Below, piece after piece: positions 5,563 through 12,435 of a stretch of DNA of 12,435 bases. The DNA is from JACQCV01 sp964639675 (GTDB taxonomy: Bacteria > Patescibacteriota > Minisyncoccia > Phycocordibacterales > UBA12445). The DNA lies in the NCBI GenBank assembly GCA_964639675.1, contig CAZXEK010000038.1:1-12435 (forward strand). Direction: 5' to 3'. The notes under the pieces were generated by a model. That model saw only the letters and a program-made list of their open reading frames with translations, was not told the DNA's origin and searched no databases. The stretch's first letter is position 1. The number at the start of each line of letters is the position of its first letter. The translations under genes and the position numbers were made by a program.

Positions 5563-5648
5563 GCGGAAGCCTAAAATTACTTTTGTTGCGAATTTCCCTC
5601 ATGACTCTCCGCAGGAAAAGTGATTTTAGGCTGGAGTGTTTAGAATTC
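5563..5648. repeat. 86-bp hairpin repeat, copy 1
   Basis: First of two adjacent 86-bp units that are identical at 79 positions. The arms GCCTAAAATTACTTTT (5569-5584) and AAAAGTGATTTTAGGC (5616-5631) form a 16-bp stem around a 31-nt loop. One pair is T/G on the plus strand and would be an A/C mismatch on the minus strand, so an RNA hairpin would be more stable if transcribed rightwards. It ends in TTTAGAATTC, the same ten bases that carry the stop of the DHH gene in copy 2. Confidence 0.95.
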
Positions 5649-5734
5649 GCGGAAGCCTAAAATTACTTTTATCGCGAATTTCCCTCATGGCAGTGAGCAG
5701 GAAAAGTGATTTTAGGCTGGAGTGTTTAGAATTC
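5649..5734. repeat. 86-bp hairpin repeat, copy 2 (overlaps the DHH gene end)
   Basis: Second unit, directly abutting copy 1. Stem arms are at 5655-5670 and 5702-5717 and are identical to copy 1. Five of the seven differences lie in a 7-nt block of the apical loop (5690-5696), where this copy can form an added CTCA/TGAG pairing. The right end supplies the last two sense codons and the stop of the DHH gene on the minus strand. No family such as REP, attC or CRISPR was recognised. Confidence 0.95.
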
Positions 5735-6562
5735 AAGGTGCATCAATTTCAGAAAGTCATCTTGCTCCCAAGAGAAGCCGGCGGCAGCCTTGTGCCCACC
5801 TCCACCATACTTCTCGGCAATCTTCGCCACGTCGACTGTTCCATCCGAACGAAGACTTACGACAATCTTCTTGCCTCGGCGAGACCAGATTATCGACATC
5901 GGTGGCTTTTGTTTATATAAAAGACTACCGATATGTGAAGTGTAAACAGGCGAATTAGCCATTAGACATTGATAACCTTCAAACAAAACCTCTTCGGCAT
6001 AAACCGAAATTTTCGAAACGAGATCATCCCTTTTTTTTAACAAAATTCTACCCTCTGCAACATATTTTTTTAAACCCTCTTTGGTTTCAACCTCTCTAAC
6101 TATTTTATCCCAGTCCCCATAAACCTGAGGATAAAGAGTGGTTATCTCTGCTAGCTCATTAGTATATGGAACCTTAAATTTCCAAATATCTATATCTTCT
6201 ATATTTCTAAAAAGCCGTGGGACTTTTTTCTCAGGATGAAAATATCTCCAAGCTAAAACGCTACCAGAATGGTTCAGATTCATCACACCGCCAGCTAGTT
6301 TAACTGCTTCGATATTACTGACGTGGTGATCAATTATTGTTAGAGATCTAACTCGCGTCAGAATCTCCTTAACTACCTCCAACTTATAACTGTAATCCAG
6401 TGTGTACACATCTTTGCCATATATCTCTTCCGGTGGCTTGGTATTGTGATAAACTGGGACATATGTGGCCTTGCTACCGAACTTCTTCCAGGCAGCGAAA
6501 CTTGCTGCAAACCCATCGGGACATTCAGCATGATACAAAATCATAGTGTCAACTTTTTTCAT
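5726..6562 (-). CDS. DHH/DHHA1 family phosphoesterase
   Basis: A 278-residue metal-dependent phosphoesterase of the DHH superfamily (relatives include NrnA-type nanoRNases, cyclic-dinucleotide phosphodiesterases and RecJ). Motif I is HAECPDGFAASFA (11-23, D16), motif II LDYS (55-58), motif III IDHH (77-80), and motif IV acids are probably in IEDIDIW (121-127). The C-terminal DHHA1 domain shows VSLRSDGTVDVAKIAEKYGG and GGGHKAAAGF (256-263). All expected metal ligands are present, so it should be active; the substrate is unknown. No Shine-Dalgarno precedes the ATG at 6562. A TGCTATTAT extended -10 ends 7 nt before it, implying a leaderless message. A second ATG at residue 7 is possible but lacks a binding site. 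Its last codons lie inside an 86-bp repeat. Confidence 0.88.
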   Translation of the reverse strand: MKKVDTMILYHAECPDGFAASFAAWKKFGSKATYVPVYHNTKPPEEIYGKDVYTLDYSYKLEVVKEILTRVRSLTIIDHHVSNIEAVKLAGGVMNLNHSGSVLAWRYFHPEKKVPRLFRNIEDIDIWKFKVPYTNELAEITTLYPQVYGDWDKIVREVETKEGLKKYVAEGRILLKKRDDLVSKISVYAEEVLFEGYQCLMANSPVYTSHIGSLLYKQKPPMSIIWSRRGKKIVVSLRSDGTVDVAKIAEKYGGGGHKAAAGFSWEQDDFLKLMHLEF

Positions 6563-6569
6563 CTGAAGA

Positions 6570-6578
6570 ATAATAGCA
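6570..6578 (-). promoter_or_regulatory. Extended -10 promoter of the DHH phosphoesterase gene
   Basis: On the minus strand TGCTATTAT (TGn plus hexamer TATTAT at 6570-6575) ends 7 nt before the ATG. It lies directly behind the spoVR terminator, whose T-tract falls where a -35 would be. The arrangement matches that of dcd and predicts a leaderless mRNA. Confidence 0.6.
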
Positions 6579-6590
6579 CAAAATCTGACA

Positions 6591-6620
6591 TATAAAAACC
6601 CGTCGTTTGGACACGACGGG
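6591..6620 (-). terminator. Intrinsic terminator of the prkA-yhbH-spoVR cluster
   Basis: The 8-bp stem CCCGTCGT / ACGACGGG (6599-6606 and 6613-6620, 6-nt loop) is followed on the minus strand by TTTTTATA. It sits 7 nt beyond the spoVR stop. Confidence 0.93.
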
Positions 6621-6627
6621 GTGGTTT

Positions 6628-8832
6628 CTATTTAGAATATAAAAGATCTATATAAATCGCTCGAGTTACTGGATGAGCATCTTTAAGCATTATCTCTTTC
6701 CTCTCAAAAACTGCCCCAGTCAATGTCCACCTAAGAACCTTTCTCGTCGGACGATCCTTGGGCGGGGCTGGGGAACCATCTGGTCTCCATCTATCATACC
6801 ATGGCGCCTTAGAGGGATACTTAGTTTCAAAAGTTTCTAAGTGGACCGGCTTATTATAACCCCAAACATGGTAAAGCCTTGACAAAACTTCAGGAATGTC
6901 CGGTACGTCCAAGTCTCCACGACCATCAGCTCGATAGACTAACAGGAGTTCTCTATTATTGTTGAAATTGGCATCAACTAGTTCGATCTTAGGCCCTCCA
7001 AGATTCAAACGAGACGAGATAATGGCCTCCCTAATCTTCTCAAAGTTCTTCGATTTAGCCACATAAACATCCTGTGTAGTCCAACTATTCTGATCAAACT
7101 CTTCGGCGATACCAATAGTGAAGAACCCCTTCTTCTGACAAAACTCTTCTGTAAAAAACTCCCGAATGAAGGAAACATCATTGTACGTCCCACGCACCTC
7201 AAACATTTTATCTTGACCACGACCTAGTTCTACCTTATCACCATAACGATTCACCCAATCTATCCAAGATTCGGGAATAATATAGGAAGATCTCTTAATT
7301 AAATTATCGTCAAATCCATTCCTAAACTTCCGCAATTTAAGAAGATAATCTATCTTAGAAATAACCTCTTCTTCTGTCCAATCCAAATCAGGATCAAACT
7401 TATTACTTTTACAAACTTCGTAACGAAACTTAAATCGAAGCGGATCATCACAGGTTAAATCAGCTTTCTCCATAATAGCAGCAATCTCTTGTTCAGCTAA
7501 AGATACTTTGGTCAATTTCCGCTGAAAATCTTCCAATGTGGCCTCGACACTATCGAGAGCTAGCCATTCTACAACCCAACCATTCTTACAGAAAAATGCG
7601 GGGAGGATTGCGCCACGACCACTCATTGTTTCTTCTATCAAGGTACAAAACTCGGACCAATCACGCTTAAAAGATTCATTACTAAGTAGATTTTTTGTTC
7701 CATATCTTTCAGCCAAAACCTTAAAAACGATAAACTCGTCCCACCGATCAATAATATCGATCTGTTTACACTCATCATAAATCGTACCGTGTCTCCCAGT
7801 GTCGAAACGCCATTTAATATCTTGCCACAAATCCCTACCTAAAAGATAAGGGTTGATGCCCTGGCCAGGTCTTAAGACACTAGAATAATGTCTAGCGAAA
7901 CAACTCATCTCCGAAGCATCTCCAGCAAGCTCATCAACCATAATTAGAGCTTCGCTGGTCGAGGCCCAACCTTCGTTCATAATTTGTGTCTGAGCACCAA
8001 CAGAAAGATCGTGAGACTCCTGACCAATAATCCTAACGATCTCTCTCTGCCAAGGTTCGAGCGAAGAATATTTGTAAAGAAATCCCATAATGTCTCTAAC
8101 TGGAGACTCTGGAATCAGAAGCCCTCGCAAAATATCGGACTCTCGCTTCTCTTCCAAATCAATTACTTTTTGCTTCTTCTCAAGCAACTCCGGCGGATTC
8201 AGTATTTTATCAAGATAAGGTGCGAAATCCCCCCTAGTTTTTATCCGAAAGGGTTCTTTCGGCAACTTTCCATCATGACTATTCCCACCATCCCGAAACG
8301 GCAACCGCCGTAAGGAGGCATCAAGAATATCTATCATGTTGTCCAAAGACAGACATCTTTCGATAAAGTTATCGACTGCGGGTCTACCAACTTGAGCACG
8401 AAATTCATCAATTTTATTAGCATTATCGGCAAAAATTCTATGCAAATTATCTGGAACACCATTAACAAACCAAAAATTATTATCAAAGAAGTCTTTGTGG
8501 CCAACAACATGGGCCATAACAGACTTCTGGGAAAGAAGCAAGTTGGTATCCAAAAGATATGCATAACATGGATGTGTTGGGACCACCATCTCATAAATCG
8601 TCCCCAAACCAAATCTAGTCAACTGCGTCTTAAGCTGATAACTCTCCTGACCAAATGTCCAATGATGGTAACGCTCTGGATAACCATGAAAGGCCGCGAG
8701 CTCGCTCATATGTTCAGAATCAACCATCTCGTAAACAATCGGCCGAAACTTATACCCCAAACGTCTGCCAATTCTTTCAATCTCATACTTATGACACTTC
8801 AGATCAGTCGGAAACTTCATGTTTTTAGACAT
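6628..8832 (-). CDS. spoVR: SpoVR family protein, unusually long
   Basis: Homologue of Bacillus SpoVR (cortex formation) and E. coli YcgB; the biochemical activity of the family is not established. From the ATG at 8832 it has 734 residues against about 470-510 in those relatives. Family blocks appear in order: HHWTFG (56-61), AHVVGHKDFFDNNFWF (107-122), LEPWQREIVRII (258-269), MNEGWASTSEAL (285-296), INPYLLGRDLWQDI (326-339), KMFEVRGTYNDVSFIREFFTEEF (542-564) and RLYHVWG (653-658). The extra length lies mainly between about 350 and 535. The frame reaches a TTG at 8850, but that region contains the GGGGAG binding site for the ATG, which starts 1 nt after the yhbH stop. Translation is therefore probably coupled. 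Confidence 0.93.
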   Translation of the reverse strand: MSKNMKFPTDLKCHKYEIERIGRRLGYKFRPIVYEMVDSEHMSELAAFHGYPERYHHWTFGQESYQLKTQLTRFGLGTIYEMVVPTHPCYAYLLDTNLLLSQKSVMAHVVGHKDFFDNNFWFVNGVPDNLHRIFADNANKIDEFRAQVGRPAVDNFIERCLSLDNMIDILDASLRRLPFRDGGNSHDGKLPKEPFRIKTRGDFAPYLDKILNPPELLEKKQKVIDLEEKRESDILRGLLIPESPVRDIMGFLYKYSSLEPWQREIVRIIGQESHDLSVGAQTQIMNEGWASTSEALIMVDELAGDASEMSCFARHYSSVLRPGQGINPYLLGRDLWQDIKWRFDTGRHGTIYDECKQIDIIDRWDEFIVFKVLAERYGTKNLLSNESFKRDWSEFCTLIEETMSGRGAILPAFFCKNGWVVEWLALDSVEATLEDFQRKLTKVSLAEQEIAAIMEKADLTCDDPLRFKFRYEVCKSNKFDPDLDWTEEEVISKIDYLLKLRKFRNGFDDNLIKRSSYIIPESWIDWVNRYGDKVELGRGQDKMFEVRGTYNDVSFIREFFTEEFCQKKGFFTIGIAEEFDQNSWTTQDVYVAKSKNFEKIREAIISSRLNLGGPKIELVDANFNNNRELLLVYRADGRGDLDVPDIPEVLSRLYHVWGYNKPVHLETFETKYPSKAPWYDRWRPDGSPAPPKDRPTRKVLRWTLTGAVFERKEIMLKDAHPVTRAIYIDLLYSK

Positions 8833-8833
8833 A

Positions 8834-10057
8834 CTATCTCCCCTTTCCAAAGAACACTTTTATTGCAGCAGGGACCTCTTCCATACTGCGAAAGTTGGCG
8901 ACCTCCACCTTTTCAGATCCCATAAAATTGTCTGCCAGCATATGACCGAAGCTACCTGCCGGAGAAAAATTCCCAGTTTTACCCTTCGCTACATCTGACA
9001 TCCAAGGTCTCTCAGCGGCAATTTCTGCATAAGAATATTGATTGACCGCCGGCAAAATCTTCTCATTAAGAAGCCTCAAGCAAACCGCATCGTCTCCACC
9101 CCAATTAAATCCATCCGAAAAATAGAATGGATAGATGTTCCACTGTGCTGGATCAAACTCATCTTCATAGATCTTGACCATCAATTCATGAGCTGAAGAT
9201 ATTGTCGTCCCACCAGAACGAGAAGATGGTGTAATAAATTCCTCTCGAGTAACCCTATCAGCTTTATCATCATGAAGAATCCAAACCTCTTCGACACCAT
9301 CATAGTTAGCCCTAAGCCAAAAAGAGATGAGAGCGCAGGTGAATCGAACAATCCTTCTATCTTCATCGCTCATTGAGCCAGAAACATCCATCATGTAGAA
9401 AATCACTGCATTGTTCTGTGGTCTAGTAATGATCTCCGAGGCACGATATCGCCTATCCTTACGGACAGGGACAATCTTCGGATCATCTGGCCTGTATGTC
9501 CCTTCAATAATGGCACGCTTAAGTGCTTCCTTGATTGTTCGTCTCTTGTGAAGCAACGAATCTGGACCAGTCGTTCTAATCTCCGTATATTTCTTCTCTT
9601 CAATTTTAATATTCTTAGAACCCTTAGGCAGAATTCTAGGCAGTTCAAGAATCTCCATCAAAAGTTGAACAGACTCTTCTTCAGAAAGCTCTATGGGGAT
9701 TCTACCATTACCGTTGCCACGGCCAGCCCGCCTATCGCCATCACCCTCCCCATCTTCACTGGGAACTTCACCCAAGACATCACCCGGTTTAACTGCTGGA
9801 TTTTGTCCCACCCCGATAGCAGGACCAGCACCCTGATCGCCATCATTATCTCCATCATCAGAATCCTCTGGAGGAGGAACAATTCGAAAGCGAGGAATAT
9901 GAATCTCGGGCATTGGAATTTTGAATCCACCGCCCTTCTTATCCGGAACAATAAGCTCCCCTCTTCGGATAAAACCCAAAAGGTCATCACGATTCTTAAT
10001 CCTACGCTTAATGATATCCATAAACTCTTGCTCATCCTGCTTGATTCTTCTTCCCAT
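8834..10057 (-). CDS. yhbH: YeaH/YhbH family protein (DUF444, VWA-like)
   Basis: Partner of PrkA and SpoVR in the conserved stress/sporulation set (E. coli YeaH, Bacillus YhbH); the exact role is unknown. It has 407 residues, near the usual length. A charged N-terminus (MGRRIKQDEQEFMDIIKRRI) is followed by a low-complexity D/G/N/P-rich linker (about 61-119), then the conserved region and a von Willebrand A-like fold. The metal-site motif is DVSGSM at 224-229; SGGTTISSAH at 281-290 and FSDGFNWGGDD at 313-323 are likely further metal-site loops. This architecture suggests a metal-dependent protein-binding adaptor. The ATG has GGGAGGT (10065-10071) at 7-nt spacing. A terminator-like hairpin lies between it and prkA. 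Confidence 0.94.
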   Translation of the reverse strand: MGRRIKQDEQEFMDIIKRRIKNRDDLLGFIRRGELIVPDKKGGGFKIPMPEIHIPRFRIVPPPEDSDDGDNDGDQGAGPAIGVGQNPAVKPGDVLGEVPSEDGEGDGDRRAGRGNGNGRIPIELSEEESVQLLMEILELPRILPKGSKNIKIEEKKYTEIRTTGPDSLLHKRRTIKEALKRAIIEGTYRPDDPKIVPVRKDRRYRASEIITRPQNNAVIFYMMDVSGSMSDEDRRIVRFTCALISFWLRANYDGVEEVWILHDDKADRVTREEFITPSSRSGGTTISSAHELMVKIYEDEFDPAQWNIYPFYFSDGFNWGGDDAVCLRLLNEKILPAVNQYSYAEIAAERPWMSDVAKGKTGNFSPAGSFGHMLADNFMGSEKVEVANFRSMEEVPAAIKVFFGKGR

Positions 10058-10090
10058 TAGACAGACCTCCCACCTTTCTTAATTTTCCTA

Positions 10091-10127
10091 AATAAAATAG
10101 GGTGGTGGAGGAAAACCAACACCACCC
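10091..10127 (-). terminator. Attenuator-like hairpin between prkA and yhbH
   Basis: On the minus strand GGGTGGTG (10120-10127) pairs with CACCACCC (10100-10107) around a 12-nt loop, followed by TATTTTATTT. It is 20 nt past the prkA stop and 42 nt before the yhbH start. It looks like a partial intrinsic terminator, or a 3'-end stabiliser, that would let prkA be expressed above yhbH-spoVR. Confidence 0.6.
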
Positions 10128-10147
10128 CAAACATAAACTCTCATCAA

Positions 10148-12283
10148 CTACTTATTACCACCACTACTAAAAACAGAGGAAGAAACAGAAAGCACGACAT
10201 CAGCACAATAACTGCAATAACCAAAATCAGTTATCAGCCGTTGCTTTATAACATTCAGCTTACCCTGATCTTCCTTAGACATAACGCCTGTATTCAACTT
10301 AGAAAGATTAATCCAATCTTTTCTGTCGTTGAAAAGCTTACGCCTCAAGGCATTACGCAACTCTTGATCAGACTGCCAATCAAACTTCCTATTCCTAGCG
10401 GCGAAAGCTCCGATGTTCCTCATAATCTTAGAACGAAACTCATCTTTCTGCTTGTCATCAATCTTAATCTGACCTTCAATCTCTCTCATTAGACGTTCAT
10501 TTGGAGGCTGCTGCTCATGAGTATGCTCATTATAAACTTTCTCTTTCTCGACATAGGCAATGAGGTTTTTCAGGTAATTCTCCCAAAGTTCAGTGAGAGC
10601 ATCCTTATCGCCACCGATGACCTCTTGGAGCTCCTCACGAATCATGTCGTCAAGCTCTTGCCTAATCTTAGAAAGAAGAGTTTTATAAGCTTCAATCCTA
10701 CTATTACCCTTAACCAAACTATTATTACTAAGTCCCTTCTCCAGTGCCTCCAAAACCATATACGGAGTAACGCAGGGGGAATCGAAAGTGACTCTGGCAG
10801 AACCGATCATATCCTGAACATAGCGAGGAGAAACCGCAACCTTCATACCTTCCGAAAGAGAAGACTCAGCCAGCTCCCTAATCTTCTGTTCAGTGATGCC
10901 TGAAATACGGTGCCCATCGTAAGCCTTCACTTTTTGCATCAAAGAGATGGCAACATTTTCCGGATCCTCAACTCGAGTGGCCACAGCAAACATCGAAGCC
11001 ACGTGATTAGTATGAGGAGCAAGAATATGTTTTCCCTTATTGTAGAGTTTATTGCGACTGTTATAGATCCTATCGTAAATCTTTTCCTCGTCAGAAACTC
11101 TAATAATATATGGGATGTCAATTCGAGTGGTTCTGTCGCGGAAAGCTTCCATCGTGTCATCATTAAGCAACTTCTCAAATTCAGGATTGTTCGTGCTACC
11201 AATATGAACTGCATCAATGGTCATAACTCGAAAACGTTTCGGCTTGATCTCATGCTCTTGAGTTAGACCCAAGAAGTCATAGAGAAAGGCCTTATCAAGT
11301 TTACAAACCTCTTCAATATAGAATAGGCCCCTATTCGATACCTGTGATTCACCGTCGAAGTTAAAAGCCCTCGGGTCAGACTCTGATCCGATCTGAGCAA
11401 TCTTTCGATAGTTAATATCTCCAGAAATCTCAGTGGAGTCCTGGTTTTTCTCGTCTTTCGGTCTAAATGAACCAATACCAATCCGATCCTCTTCAGAGAA
11501 TATAAGTCGCTTAATCTTAAGATGTCTCTCTAAGACACGTCTCCAGTCGCCATGTTCTCTCGCTAGAAATGCGCTATAAGCCTGGCGACAGAATGGGCAA
11601 GGAGTCCCCTTGATCTCAATATATTTATCCTCTGGAAAATCAGTACCCTTGCCGTATTTCGAAAGCACTTGAGCATTCAAGAAATCCTGGATCTCTCTCC
11701 TGGCATCAATTGGCAGAAGCATGAAGGGATCTTCGTGAACTGGACATGCAGCTTCGTGACCAGAGATAGCATCCATCAATCCAAGAATCAGATGTCCCTC
11801 AGTATCGCCCGAATCAACAACCCAAGAGTGAGTATAAAGCTGCCCTTCATCAATAGAAGTAAACCAGCAAAGATTCTTCTTCAAGAGACGAGTAATCGTA
11901 CTTTTAGAAGAACCAACCGGCCCATGAAGCAGAAGAAAGCGGTCTTCTTGACCACGACGTTCGGCTGCAGCCCGAAGCTTCGCAACAAGCTTAGCTAGAT
12001 GCAGATCAAGTCCAAAGATTGCATCCTTGCCGTCCTCAATTGGATCGTCAAAAAGATTATAATGTTGATGATCAATACCCAGCCATGAATTTGGTTTGGA
12101 ACCATGAACCATAACCGATCGGTATAGTCTTTGATGGGCCGACTCAGAGGCCAGTGGATTTTCTGCTACGATCTTCAAATATTGATCAAATGTCCCTGTC
12201 CAAAAAAGTTTTTCAGAAATAATCTTCGAAGCCAAGCGACTCAGCGATAGAAACTTACTTACGTCACTCTTAGCCTCACTCAT
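10148..12283 (-). CDS. prkA: PrkA family AAA+ protein (serine protein kinase PrkA / YeaG)
   Basis: Homologue of Bacillus PrkA and E. coli YeaG, an AAA+ protein with a kinase-like C-terminal domain; published functional assignments differ, so the activity is left open. It has 711 residues against about 630-645 in those relatives. The P-loop is HGPVGSSKST (120-129), with the PrkA-type cysteine pairs CPVHEDP (180) and CPFC (229-232). The Walker-B-like strand is GLFYIEEVCKLDKAF (319-333), then IGSTNNPEF, EAFRDRTTRIDIPY with an arginine-finger candidate, SPRYVQDMIG (485-494) and a C-terminal YCSYCADVVL. The frame continues to 12331, but the ATG at 12283 has AGGAGGG about 10 nt upstream and a family-like N-terminus. 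TATACT (12362-12367) and TTGACT (12382-12387) lie upstream at poor 14-nt spacing, so no promoter is called. Confidence 0.95.
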   Translation of the reverse strand: MSEAKSDVSKFLSLSRLASKIISEKLFWTGTFDQYLKIVAENPLASESAHQRLYRSVMVHGSKPNSWLGIDHQHYNLFDDPIEDGKDAIFGLDLHLAKLVAKLRAAAERRGQEDRFLLLHGPVGSSKSTITRLLKKNLCWFTSIDEGQLYTHSWVVDSGDTEGHLILGLMDAISGHEAACPVHEDPFMLLPIDARREIQDFLNAQVLSKYGKGTDFPEDKYIEIKGTPCPFCRQAYSAFLAREHGDWRRVLERHLKIKRLIFSEEDRIGIGSFRPKDEKNQDSTEISGDINYRKIAQIGSESDPRAFNFDGESQVSNRGLFYIEEVCKLDKAFLYDFLGLTQEHEIKPKRFRVMTIDAVHIGSTNNPEFEKLLNDDTMEAFRDRTTRIDIPYIIRVSDEEKIYDRIYNSRNKLYNKGKHILAPHTNHVASMFAVATRVEDPENVAISLMQKVKAYDGHRISGITEQKIRELAESSLSEGMKVAVSPRYVQDMIGSARVTFDSPCVTPYMVLEALEKGLSNNSLVKGNSRIEAYKTLLSKIRQELDDMIREELQEVIGGDKDALTELWENYLKNLIAYVEKEKVYNEHTHEQQPPNERLMREIEGQIKIDDKQKDEFRSKIMRNIGAFAARNRKFDWQSDQELRNALRRKLFNDRKDWINLSKLNTGVMSKEDQGKLNVIKQRLITDFGYCSYCADVVLSVSSSVFSSGGNK

Positions 12284-12370
12284 ACTGATCTTCCCTCCTT
12301 CGTTAGTTTTCTTTATCCGACAAATTTTCAAAGACCTATGTATAGAATAATCTACTTATAGAGTATATTT

Positions 12371-12435
12371 ATGAGCCGAAAAGTCAAGCATACTGTGGTA
12401 ACATGCACAGACATCTGGCGGTTTCTCCTGGAATG
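12371..12435 (+). CDS. Possible start of a divergent gene, cut by the window edge
   Basis: An ATG at 12371 opens a plus-strand frame without a stop to the end of the window (21 full codons, beginning MSRKVKHTVVTC). It has no Shine-Dalgarno. A TATAGA (12357-12362) ends 8 nt before the ATG, the same spacing as at dcd. The peptide is too short to recognise. An open stretch of 65 nt can easily occur by chance, so this is a weak call based mainly on the leaderless-type arrangement and the divergent position relative to prkA. Confidence 0.3.
   Translation, partial: MSRKVKHTVVTCTDIWRFLLE

Larger units (their letters stand above)
5350..5725. other. 376-nt gene-free stretch between secE and the DHH gene
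   Basis: No coding frame is supported here. From left to right it holds a TATAAT next to secE (5357-5362), a small GC hairpin (5400-5411), a TTGACA with a weak -10 on the minus strand (5423-5450), AT-rich sequence without recognised structure (about 5451-5537), a 25-nt motif related to the inverted repeat upstream of thyA (5538-5562), and two tandem 86-bp hairpin repeats (5563-5734). No tRNA was found, although tRNA genes often precede secE in other bacteria. Confidence 0.7.

Noticed and set aside
5563..5734. CRISPR array or integron attC sites
   Set aside because: Only two adjacent units with no unique spacer, and no cas or integrase gene. The GTTRRRY/RYYYAAC core sites of attC are missing at the arms.
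8392..8925. Long plus-strand open frame opposite spoVR/yhbH
   Set aside because: It lies wholly across well-supported minus-strand genes with recognisable motifs, and its translation has no family-like pattern. It is an antisense shadow, as are the similar frames opposite prkA, yhbH and thyA.

Overview
The window reads as chromosomal DNA of a bacterium with a small genome, most likely a member of the Candidate Phyla Radiation (Patescibacteria, Parcubacteria-like). This is an inference from gene order, protein style and compactness, not from a marker phylogeny. The standard genetic code fits: TGA and TAG are both used as stops. All recognised genes lie on the minus strand except dcd. Several genes have clear Shine-Dalgarno sequences, while three have none and instead carry a -10 element 7-8 nt before the ATG.

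Left part (1-4145), deoxythymidylate supply. A perfect 120-bp palindrome occupies bases 1-120. Next comes the minus-strand operon thyA-folA-tmk (genes overlap; terminator at 127-158). An intergenic stretch with hairpins follows, then a histidine-phosphatase-family gene of unknown substrate. A divergent intergenic region (3198-3455) holds three perfect 14-bp tandem repeats and a 32-bp perfect palindrome. After it comes plus-strand dcd, a dCTP deaminase whose active-site strand resembles the archaeal-type bifunctional deaminase/dUTPase. Together these genes could run dCTP -> dU nucleotide -> dTMP -> dTDP, with DHFR recycling the folate.

Middle part (4146-6562), translation/secretion core and a nuclease-like gene. 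secE-nusG-rplK form a compact minus-strand operon with no rplA after rplK. Upstream of secE is a 376-nt gene-free stretch carrying two tandem 86-bp hairpin-forming repeats, the second of which overlaps the stop codon of a DHH/DHHA1 phosphoesterase gene.

Right part (6594-12331), stress module. prkA, yhbH (DUF444) and spoVR are in the conserved order of the E. coli yeaG-yeaH/ycgB and Bacillus prkA/yhbH/spoVR set, ended by a strong intrinsic terminator. The spoVR product is much longer than usual because of a central insertion, and an attenuator-like hairpin separates prkA from yhbH. The right edge may contain the first codons of a divergent plus-strand gene.

No insertion sequence, CRISPR array, tRNA or rRNA was recognised. 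The least explained material is intergenic: the 120-bp palindrome, the iteron/palindrome region, the tandem 86-bp hairpins, and a diverged ~25-nt motif found three times.
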